Part shown: positions 43,662-50,295 of the stretch, in pieces
Position numbering within the stretch: position 1 is the stretch's first letter
Layout of the letters: every line of letters starts with the position of its first letter
Assembly (NCBI GenBank): GCA_033764075.1
Contig: JANRJH010000005.1
Span: forward strand, 96,085 to 160,084
Origin: M3007 sp033764075
Lineage (GTDB): Bacteria > Bacteroidota > Bacteroidia > Chitinophagales > Saprospiraceae
Direction: 5' to 3'
Length of the DNA stretch: 64,000 nucleotides
Translations under genes and position numbers: made by a program
The notes under the pieces: generated by a model
Seen by the model: the letters and a program-made list of their open reading frames with translations, nothing else
Told to the model about the DNA's origin: nothing
Database searches by the model: none

Positions 43662-45092
43662 ATGAGCATGGAAAATACCCGGATATGGGCAGCTTTGTGT
43701 ACCCTGCGTGGCCGTGAGCACCGTCAGTTGGAGCGATTCGTTTCATCTCCTTTTTTCAACCGGAACGAGGCATTGGTTCGGCTGCTGGCCTATTTATTAC
43801 GGTGTCTGGCGGACAAACGTCCGCCGGAGAAGCCGGCGGCGCGTGAAGCTGCCTTTCCCGGCAATCAGGCAGACGACGGTGCGCTGCGGCTGGCTTGCAG
43901 CGATTTGCTGGGGCTGGTCGAACGGTTCTGGGTGTACCAGGCCCGGCAAAACGATCCGGCCCTGACCCAGCTGGCGCTGGCGGAGGCGCTGCACAGCCGG
44001 GGCCTCAACAAACCGGCGCGGGCTGCGTTGCGCCAAGCCATGCAGTTTCGGGAATCGACGTCTGAACGGGATGCCACCTTGTTCGACTTTCGTTTTCGCG
44101 CGGGCATGCTACAATACCAGGACGCCACCGCTACCAGGCGGTACGACGCTTTCAACCTGCAGGAGACCTCCGACGCGCTGGATGCTGCCTACCTCATTCG
44201 CAAGCTGCGGCATGTTTGCCTGGCCCTGTCGCACCAGACGGTATTCGCCGCCGAATACCAGTTCGGGCCGCTGCCGGCCTTTTTTCAGTGGATAGAGTCG
44301 GACAACCTGACCCGGCATCCGGTGCTGGCCTTGTACTACCACGCCTGCCGTTTTTTGTTGGAACCTGCCGGGGAGGGGCATTTTGCGACATTCCGCCAGG
44401 TGTTGGCAGCCCGGCCCGAAACGCTGCCAGAGGATGAGCGGCGGACCCTCTACTTGCTGGCGCTGAATTTCGGCATCAAGCGGGGCAATGAAAGGGGCGC
44501 ACCCTGGCACCGGGAAACCTTCGAGCTGTACCGCAATGCACTGGGACAGGGGCTCTTGCTGGAGCACGGGCGCATCTCCCGGTTCGCCTTCAACAACATG
44601 ATCGGGCTGGCCATCCGGCTTCAGGAGATCGAATGGGCAGAGGCGTTTTTGAGCGAATACGCTGCCGTGCTCGAGAACAACCAGCGCCCGGTCACCCTGG
44701 CCCTCACCCGTGCCCAGCTGGCCTTCGCGCGCCGGGATTACGATGCGGCGCTGGCGGCCTTGCAGAGCGCCGATTACCGCGATTTTCTCAACAACCTCGT
44801 CGCCCGCATCCTGCAACTGAAAATTTATTTCGAAACCGATGCATGGGAACTGCTGGAGCACCACCTGCAAAATATGGAGCGGTACGTGCGTCGGCACCGC
44901 GTGGCCGGTTACCACCGGGATAATGCGCGAATGCTCATCCATTTCACCCGCCTGCTGATGCGCACGCCGGTGTTTGAAACGGGCAAGCGGGAGGCGTTGC
45001 GCAGGGAGATTGCGGAGACGCCGGTGTTGACGGAGCGGGAGTGGTTGCTTTCGGTCGTCGGTCGTTGGCGGTCGGTCGTTGGCGGTCGGTAG
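43662..45092 (+). CDS. Helical-repeat protein of unknown function
   Basis: 476 aa, cytoplasmic, almost entirely alpha-helical with tetratricopeptide-like pairs (LTQLALAEALHSRGLNKPAR, WAEAFLSEYAAVLENNQRPV, LTRAQLAFARRDYDAALAAL). No TPR consensus is certain. The N-terminus (CTLRGREHRQLERFVSSPFF) looks conserved in Saprospiria, from general impression only. The last 13 residues (SVVGRWRSVVGGR) and the stop are encoded by the heptamer repeat, so the true C-terminus is an add-on. Confidence 0.75.
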   Translation: MSMENTRIWAALCTLRGREHRQLERFVSSPFFNRNEALVRLLAYLLRCLADKRPPEKPAAREAAFPGNQADDGALRLACSDLLGLVERFWVYQARQNDPALTQLALAEALHSRGLNKPARAALRQAMQFRESTSERDATLFDFRFRAGMLQYQDATATRRYDAFNLQETSDALDAAYLIRKLRHVCLALSHQTVFAAEYQFGPLPAFFQWIESDNLTRHPVLALYYHACRFLLEPAGEGHFATFRQVLAARPETLPEDERRTLYLLALNFGIKRGNERGAPWHRETFELYRNALGQGLLLEHGRISRFAFNNMIGLAIRLQEIEWAEAFLSEYAAVLENNQRPVTLALTRAQLAFARRDYDAALAALQSADYRDFLNNLVARILQLKIYFETDAWELLEHHLQNMERYVRRHRVAGYHRDNARMLIHFTRLLMRTPVFETGKREALRREIAETPVLTEREWLLSVVGRWRSVVGGR

Positions 45093-45180
45093 TCGGCGGT
45101 CGGTCGTCGGCGATCGGTCGTCGGCGATCGGTTGTCGGTAGTCGGCGGTCGGTCGTCGGTTGTCGGTAGTCGGTTGTTGG
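45050..45180. repeat. Heptamer tandem repeat, partly coding
   Basis: GTCGGTC/GTCGGCG/GTCGGTT units in one orientation. The first 43 bp encode the C-terminus and TAG stop of the helical protein; the rest fill the gap to the convergent DUF3137 gene. Confidence 0.9.
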
Positions 45181-45208
45181 TGGGGGGCGAGCATTTGGGT
45201 TTTGGGGA

Positions 45209-46147
45209 TCAGTTCATCACGTCGAGCATTTCGACCAGTTCGAACACCATACGGAGGTCGTCGTAGAATTCGAGTACCTGATCGAAGTTGACGGATGGTT
45301 TGAACAGGTTGGGATCGAGCAGGTCGCGGTTTTGGGACAAAGCGATGAAGAGGTTGTCGCCGATAATGGACAGGTATATGTCTTTGTTCCGGTTTTTATC
45401 TGCGTACGTTTGGCGGAAGGTGAGTATGGCGTTTTGCAGGTCGGGGGATAGCACGTCGTGGAGGCGCACCTTATCGGTGGCGTAGGTGTCGAAGTAGGTT
45501 TCGAAGACAGGCAGCAGGTTGTGGCGCACGCGCCGACCGCCGAGGCGGTGGAAGGCGCGTTCGGACCGGCTGAGGTACTTGCGGTAGGCGTCGGGCAGGA
45601 GGAGCAGGCTGCCCTGGAGTTCGAGGCGGTGGAAGTCGCCCACGAGGAAGAGGCCTTCGAACACTTTATCGAGCCGGGTTCGGGCGGGCGAGAACTCGCG
45701 CACGCGCAATTCGCAAATTTCGAAGGGCATTTCGCGGATTTTGCCGGAGATATGGTCTTCGGCGAGGTACTCATCGGCGGTGGTGAAGATGCGGCCGGAG
45801 AGAAATTTTGATTTGTCTATTTTGCCTTTTTGTTTGTATTTGAGCGTGCCGTAGTTGATGCCGTCGTCGATGAAGTCGAGGATCAGCCCCACGACGCGGG
45901 GTTTGTACTCATCGAGCCAGACCCGGGTACGGAACACGAGGTAGGCGATCCAGCCGCCGACGAAGAGCAGGAGGATCAGGGTGATGAAGAAGATGCCGAT
46001 GTAGATTTGGAGAAAAAGGATACCCAGCAGGAGGAGAGCCGACAGCCCGAAGAGGCGCATGAGCCGTTGTCGCCGCTTTTCGAGGTTGATCAGCTCCGGG
46101 GCGATGCTTTGGTTGTAGAAAATGCGAAAGTCGGCCAGTGTGCGCAT
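45209..46147 (-). CDS. DUF3137 domain-containing membrane protein
   Basis: 312 aa. A short cytoplasmic N-terminus (ADFRIFYNQSIAPELINLEK) precedes two adjacent membrane helices (LFGLSALLLLGILFLQIYIG, FFITLILLLFVGGWIAYLVF). The DUF3137 domain follows with KFLSGRIFTTADEYLAEDHI, KIREMPFEICELRVREFS, and VFEGLFLVGDFHRLELQGSL. Function unknown; DUF3137 proteins are often linked to cell-envelope or Gram-negative stress modules. It is the last gene of the ParA operon, 12 nt after the RHH gene. Confidence 0.83.
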   Translation of the reverse strand: MRTLADFRIFYNQSIAPELINLEKRRQRLMRLFGLSALLLLGILFLQIYIGIFFITLILLLFVGGWIAYLVFRTRVWLDEYKPRVVGLILDFIDDGINYGTLKYKQKGKIDKSKFLSGRIFTTADEYLAEDHISGKIREMPFEICELRVREFSPARTRLDKVFEGLFLVGDFHRLELQGSLLLLPDAYRKYLSRSERAFHRLGGRRVRHNLLPVFETYFDTYATDKVRLHDVLSPDLQNAILTFRQTYADKNRNKDIYLSIIGDNLFIALSQNRDLLDPNLFKPSVNFDQVLEFYDDLRMVFELVEMLDVMN

Positions 46148-46159
46148 GAGCCCGGGCGC

Positions 46160-46633
46160 TTACAGTTCGATGCCTTTGTTGCGCGTGTAGTTCTGAATAA
46201 ATTCGTCGATGAGCTCCACCATGAGGTCTTTCAGGTAGGAATTTTCGAGGCGGGCGATGACCTTTAATTTTTCCAGTTTGGGGCGGTCGACGCTTACGGT
46301 GAGGCGTTTTTTGCCGGTCTGCTCGTCGGTATTCCAGTCATCCACGCTGATGGTTTGTCGGATGAGCGCGTCGATGCCGGAAAACCGGGCACCGGGGGTG
46401 TTGTCGGCATCCTGGCGCACCTTGTTTTCCAGGGGTTTGCCCGATGTATACTTTTCGATGCTTTCCTGCAGGGCCTCTTCGAGCAGGGCGTCGAGGTCGC
46501 TGGCAAAGGTTTTGTGCCCCGACGGCTTTCGCCCGGTTGTTCGGGACGGCGACTCCGGGCCGGCGGCGGGCAGCTCCGCTCCGGCTTCGTTCAGGAGGTC
46601 GTCCAGACCATCGGTGAATTTTTTCTTGCTCAT
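46160..46633 (-). CDS. ParA-partner protein with C-terminal ribbon-helix-helix domain
   Basis: 157 aa. The N-terminal 100 residues are low-complexity with acidic helical segments (FTDGLDDLLNEAGAELPAAG, FASDLDALLEEALQESIEKY). The C-terminal 45 form a ribbon-helix-helix: a beta strand KKRLTVSVDRPKLEKLKVIA and helices NSYLKDLMVELIDEFIQNY. Such proteins stimulate or dock the ParA ATPase (ParG, McdB or CopG type). It lies 18 nt after parA. Whether it binds DNA or a cargo is open. Confidence 0.8.
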   Translation of the reverse strand: MSKKKFTDGLDDLLNEAGAELPAAGPESPSRTTGRKPSGHKTFASDLDALLEEALQESIEKYTSGKPLENKVRQDADNTPGARFSGIDALIRQTISVDDWNTDEQTGKKRLTVSVDRPKLEKLKVIARLENSYLKDLMVELIDEFIQNYTRNKGIEL

Positions 46634-46651
46634 CCTTTGAACCGTTGACCT

Positions 46652-47416
46652 TTAGTTTGCTTCCACCGCTTCCAGCCGCTCAATGATTTCCCGCGCGAGG
46701 TCGAGGTAATCCTGGGCACCGGAGGATTTGGCGTTGTAAGCGAAGATGTCCTTGCGTTGCGCGGGCGCTTCGGCGAGGGCCACATTGTCGCGGATATAGG
46801 TATTGAACACCTTGTCGCCGAAATATTTTTGGATGGTTTCCACCACGTCGCGGTTCAGCACGCGGCGGTTGTCGTACATGGTGGGTACCACACCGGCAAT
46901 GTCGAGGTTTTTGTTTAGCCGGAATCGGACTTTGTCGATGACCTGTTTGATTTTCGCGAGCCCCTGCACGGCGAGGAATTCGGCTTGCAGCGGGATGAGC
47001 ACCCAACGGCTGCTGGTAAGGGCGTTGAGGGTGAGCAGGCCGAGGCTGGGGGGGCAGTCGATGAGCACATAGTCGTAGTCGTCGGCTACCTGGGCCAGCA
47101 ACTCGCGCAGGATGTATTCGCGTCCGGCTTCGTTGATGAGCTCCATCTCAGCCCCGGAGAGGTCGAGGGAGGAAGTCACCACGTCGAGCCCGGGTTTGTG
47201 GTTGACGGGGCTGAGCTCGGCTTCGCCGCGCATGGCCTCGTAGATGGAGTGGCGCTGACGGGGTATGCCGAGGGCGATGGTGAGGTTGGCTTGCGGGTCG
47301 AGGTCGATGAGGAGCACTTTTTTCCCCAGTTCCACCAAACCGGCTCCGACATTGATGGCGCTGGTGGTTTTGCCGACCCCGCCCTTGTGGTTCAGGAATG
47401 AAACAACAATACCCAT
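46652..47416 (-). CDS. parA: ParA/Soj-family ATPase
   Basis: 254 aa, complete. Deviant Walker A K11-G-G-V-G-K16-T-T (NHKGGVGKTTS), the switch/Walker A' region LLIDLDPQANLT, Walker B VLIDCPPSLGLLT, and ParA C-terminal motifs (TMYDNRRVLNRDVVETIQ). It should form ATP-dependent filaments or gradients on the nucleoid to place a cargo. With an RHH partner and a DUF3137 membrane protein in the same operon, and no parS or ParB with a CTPase domain, it need not be a chromosome-segregation ParA. A TATCTTTG box lies 42 nt upstream. Confidence 0.93.
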   Translation of the reverse strand: MGIVVSFLNHKGGVGKTTSAINVGAGLVELGKKVLLIDLDPQANLTIALGIPRQRHSIYEAMRGEAELSPVNHKPGLDVVTSSLDLSGAEMELINEAGREYILRELLAQVADDYDYVLIDCPPSLGLLTLNALTSSRWVLIPLQAEFLAVQGLAKIKQVIDKVRFRLNKNLDIAGVVPTMYDNRRVLNRDVVETIQKYFGDKVFNTYIRDNVALAEAPAQRKDIFAYNAKSSGAQDYLDLAREIIERLEAVEAN

Positions 47417-47457
47417 AAGTTGGTCTTGCAGCGCATAAATCGTCGCTGATCAAGGTA

Positions 47458-47465
47458 CAAAGATA
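47458..47465 (-). promoter_or_regulatory. Promoter -7 box TATCTTTG (parA operon)
   Basis: TAnnTTTG on the minus strand, 41 nt upstream of parA. Divergent from the S24 promoter at 47514-47545. Confidence 0.6.
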
Positions 47466-47513
47466 GCTATTTTTTCCATCTGAAAAAAAATGTAAAAAAA
47501 ATCTTTTAAATTA

Positions 47514-47545
47514 TTTGTTTATAAACACCTTTTGTTTTAAGTTTG
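47514..47545 (+). promoter_or_regulatory. Complete Bacteroidota promoter (TTTG-N20-TAAGTTTG)
   Basis: -33 TTTG at 47514-47517 and -7 TAAGTTTG at 47538-47545, 20 nt apart, 57 nt before the S24 gene. It matches the full Bacteroidota consensus. Any self-repression would act here or on parA. Confidence 0.65.
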
Positions 47546-47602
47546 CACCGTGAAAGACGGGAAGCAACCCGTTCAACCGTTAACACGAAAAACAGCACCG
47601 CT

Positions 47603-48337
47603 ATGATCAAAGAAGATCGCATAAAACTCAATGAGCGTTTCATCCAGGCATTCCGGACGCTGGAAGAACGCGGCTCCATCATCAAGAACGACCGCGGCGG
47701 TAAAGGCGTGGGAGACGTTGCCGAAAAGGTACTGGGTAACAAATCCTACGGCCACATCATCCGCGCGTTTTTGAATCCGGACAGCAAGCGCGTGATCGAC
47801 TACGGTCAGGCGCAGTCGTTTTGCCGCGCCTACAACATCAACGAAAACTGGCTTCTGCACGGTATCGGTTCGATGATGGGATACGAGAACGGTCTGAACG
47901 GCGCCGGCGCTGAACCGCTGTACCCTTCGCGCGAAGGCAACATCCTGTTTACCACCATACGGGCGTTTGCCGGCGCTACCCTGGGCGCCGAAAGCTCGGA
48001 GGACAGCACCTACTTCTCCATTCCCGGCGTCGGCGGCTCCGGTCTGGTGGCCTTCCAGATACAAGGGGATTCCATGGATCCGGTGATCAAAAATACCGAC
48101 ATCGTGGTGTGCAAGCCCATCGATAACCTCAGCGACATCCGCGACAACGAGATTTACGCCGTGCGCAACAATGGCAACGTATGGGTCAAGTACGTGCAAA
48201 AAATGCACAACCAGCGCGGACGTATTTACCGGCTCAAACTCATCTCCGCCAACTACTTCGACCACGATCCGTTCGAGGAAGATGTCAATGAATCTACGCG
48301 GCTGTATAAGGTGGTGCGGAAGATTAGCTCCATTTAG
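47603..48337 (+). CDS. S24/LexA-like repressor
   Basis: 244 aa. The N-terminal 90 residues are a DNA-binding-like helical domain (FRTLEERGSIIKNDRGGKGV, NKSYGHIIRAFLNPDSKRVI). The C-terminal LexA/CI peptidase-fold has the Ser-Lys dyad S157 (FQIQGDSMDPV) and K196 (NVWVKYVQK). A candidate self-cleavage bond is A123-G124 in IRAFAGATLG, just before the peptidase domain. It may be cleaved in response to RecA filaments or another signal. It is divergent from the ParA operon. Its stop touches the heptamer repeat. Confidence 0.85.
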   Translation: MIKEDRIKLNERFIQAFRTLEERGSIIKNDRGGKGVGDVAEKVLGNKSYGHIIRAFLNPDSKRVIDYGQAQSFCRAYNINENWLLHGIGSMMGYENGLNGAGAEPLYPSREGNILFTTIRAFAGATLGAESSEDSTYFSIPGVGGSGLVAFQIQGDSMDPVIKNTDIVVCKPIDNLSDIRDNEIYAVRNNGNVWVKYVQKMHNQRGRIYRLKLISANYFDHDPFEEDVNESTRLYKVVRKISSI

Positions 48338-48545
48338 GCTGTCGGTTGTCGGCTATCGGCTATCGGTTGTCGGCTATCGGTCGTCGGCTGTCGGCTGTCG
48401 GCTATCGGTCGTCGGCGTTCGGCCTCTCCCCGGATTTTATCCGGGGTTATTCAAGTTCAACCGCTACGCGGTTGCGAATCAACCGACCGCCGATAGCCGA
48501 CGACCGATAGCCGACGACCGACGACCGATAGCCGACGACCGACCG
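48336..48545. repeat. Composite repeat: heptamer arms around a two-hairpin core (copy 2)
   Basis: Left arm of GTCGGTT/ATCGGCT heptamers starting at the S24 stop. The core (48421-48480) has perfect hairpins CCCCGGAT-ttt-ATCCGGGG (48428-48446) and AACCGC-tac-GCGGTT (48459-48473). Right arm of ACCGATA/GCCGACG heptamers. The core matches copy 1 (30451-30508) at all but a few positions, and one stem change is a G-T wobble. Confidence 0.9.
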
Positions 48546-48615
48546 GCATCCAAAAACTATCCTGCTGTTTATTGTTATCGAGCCTCCCGGCGCATAGCTG
48601 GTGGGGCTTTTTTTG

Positions 48616-48820
48616 CTACAAATGCCCGACTGCTCCGAAGTCGGGGGCGGATTGGATTTTGCCGGTTCCAATAATGGGCGATTATTCGGAATTCATCTTT
48701 GAGGACTACGGAGCGGTCAAGTATTTGTAGAAGCCTCTCCGACTTCGGAGAAGTCGGGCATTTGTAGAATCCCATCCGCCCGTATCAACCTCCGACTTCG
48801 GGGAAGTCGGGCATTTGTAA
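48616..48820. repeat. Small palindromic elements, CGACTTC family
   Basis: Three copies of a conserved unit: ACAAATGCCCGACT.. (48618-48645), CCGACTTC-ggag-AAGTCGGGCATTTGTA (48739-48767) and CCGACTTC-gggg-AAGTCGGGCATTTGTA (48792-48819). The flank is ACAAATG or its complement CATTTGT. The gap 48546-49056 otherwise shows no gene; 48821-48998 holds nothing I can identify. Confidence 0.82.
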
Positions 48821-48998
48821 TAGAAAGGTATTTTTGCCTTAACACAAATGCGCGGTTCGCATCAAAATGAAATACCTTGTGTCGCAGATGGACAGCGCTG
48901 CGCAAAACAGGTTGTAACCAAGACATTGCCGTGTAGAGAATAGCGCCTCTGCTGCGCGCATAGCAACGTTCCTGCCCACCAACACCAAGCGCAACGTT

Positions 48999-49055
48999 AT
49001 TCCGCATTCGACATTCCGCATTCCGCATTCGAATCATTCCGCATTCCGCATTCGA
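48999..49055. repeat. Heptamer tandem repeat ATTCCGC, abutting a start codon
   Basis: ATTCCGC/ATTCGAC 7-mers that end within 2 nt of the patatin ATG at 49057. The -7 and Shine-Dalgarno positions of that gene would lie inside the repeat. Complement of the GGAATGC array at 33945-33982. Confidence 0.85.
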
Positions 49056-49056
49056 T

Positions 49057-50256
49057 ATGGCCGACCACATCCTCACCCGCATCCAGTCCCCCGGTCCCAA
49101 GCGCATCCTCGCCCTCGACGGCGGTGGCATTCGGGGCGCCGTGACCATTGGTTTCCTGAAAAAGATCGAGCAAATCCTCCGGGAGCGCCACCGCCGCGCC
49201 GATCTGGTGCTCAGCGACTACTTCGACCTGATCGGCGGCACCAGCACCGGCGCCATCATCGCCACCTTACTGGCCCTGGGCAAGGAAACCGCCGAAATCG
49301 AGCGATTGTACCAATTGTTGGGGCCGAAAATTTTTGCCAAACGATACAGCTTGCTGAACCCCTTTCAGTGGGGTGAAATCATGCGCGCCGGCTTCGACCC
49401 CAGGCCGCTGGAAACCGAGTTGCGCAACATACTGGGCGACACCCCCTTGGGCAGCGACCGGCTGAAAACGGCCCTGTGCATCGTGGCCAAACGCGCCGAC
49501 ACCTTCAGCACCTGGCCCATGCACAACAACCCGGCGGGCAAGTACTTCGGGGCGCCATTCAACAACAAAGACCTTACGCTGGTCGATCTGGTGCGCGCCA
49601 GTACCGCAGCGCCGTCGTATTTCCGCCCCCACATGGTGCACCTGGGCGATCAGGAGGCAGCTTTCATCGACGGCGGGGTGAGCATGGCCAATAACCCCTC
49701 CTGGCAACTGTTCCTGCTCGCCACCCTCGACGGTTACCGCTTCCGCTGGCCGGTCGGGGAGGACAAGCTGCTCATCGTTTCCGTCGGCACCGGCACCCAC
49801 ACCAAGAAGAAACTGGCGGGCGAGGTTTCCCGCGCCTGGCTGCTCAAATGGGCCAAAGCGCTGCCCGATTACTTCATGGAAGACGCCTCGTGGCAGAACC
49901 AGACGATCATGCACTACCTGAGCCGGTCGGTCACCCCCCATGTGATCGACGGCGAGATCGGCAGCATGAACGATGAGGTGCTGAACGGCACCCCCCTGCT
50001 TACCTACCTGCGCTACAACGCCTGGTTGGAAAAACCGGCGCCCGAACCCACCGACCCGGCAGCGCGGCAATTGTGGTTCCCCAAACCCGACCTCACCGCG
50101 CATGGCTACACCGAAGCCGACCTGACCGACATGCACGAGATGAGCAACGCCGGGCGGGTCAACGACTTGGCCAGGGTGGGGGAAATCTCGGCCGGTTTTT
50201 TTGTGCGGGAGGGGCATTTTCCCGACAGGTTTGATTTGGTTGGGGCACAACGGTAG
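49057..50256 (+). CDS. Patatin-like phospholipase
   Basis: 399 aa. The patatin catalytic dyad is S63 in GTSTGAII and D205 in FIDGGVSM, with the oxyanion loop DGGGIRG at residues 21-27. It hydrolyses acyl esters of lipids. No effector, cyclase or nuclease genes neighbour it, so it is not part of a visible defence island. A CBASS-type role would need a nucleotide cyclase, which is absent. The stop codon TAG lies in the palindromic element at 50253-50295. Upstream DNA is a heptamer repeat. Confidence 0.9.
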   Translation: MADHILTRIQSPGPKRILALDGGGIRGAVTIGFLKKIEQILRERHRRADLVLSDYFDLIGGTSTGAIIATLLALGKETAEIERLYQLLGPKIFAKRYSLLNPFQWGEIMRAGFDPRPLETELRNILGDTPLGSDRLKTALCIVAKRADTFSTWPMHNNPAGKYFGAPFNNKDLTLVDLVRASTAAPSYFRPHMVHLGDQEAAFIDGGVSMANNPSWQLFLLATLDGYRFRWPVGEDKLLIVSVGTGTHTKKKLAGEVSRAWLLKWAKALPDYFMEDASWQNQTIMHYLSRSVTPHVIDGEIGSMNDEVLNGTPLLTYLRYNAWLEKPAPEPTDPAARQLWFPKPDLTAHGYTEADLTDMHEMSNAGRVNDLARVGEISAGFFVREGHFPDRFDLVGAQR

Positions 50257-50295
50257 AGACGTTGCATGCAACGTCTCTGCATGCAACGTCTCTAC
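50253..50295. repeat. 43-bp palindromic element shared by two stop codons
   Basis: GTAGAGACGTTGCATGCAA then CGTCTCTGCATGCAACG and TCTCTAC, built of inverted GAGACGTTGCATG units. It sits exactly between two convergent genes: the TAG in its left end stops the patatin gene and the complementary TAG in its right end stops prpE. This repeat type is widespread in bacteria, by general knowledge. Confidence 0.85.

Noticed and set aside
46652..47416. ParA as a sign of an integrated plasmid
   Set aside because: No replication initiator, relaxase or integrase; codon use and flanks match the chromosome.
48336..48545. Possible CRISPR array
   Set aside because: Units are 7 bp with no unique spacers of constant length and no cas genes.
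49057..50256. Patatin as a CBASS or other defence effector
   Set aside because: No nucleotide cyclase, ubiquitin-like or other defence gene nearby; neighbours are metabolic and repeats.
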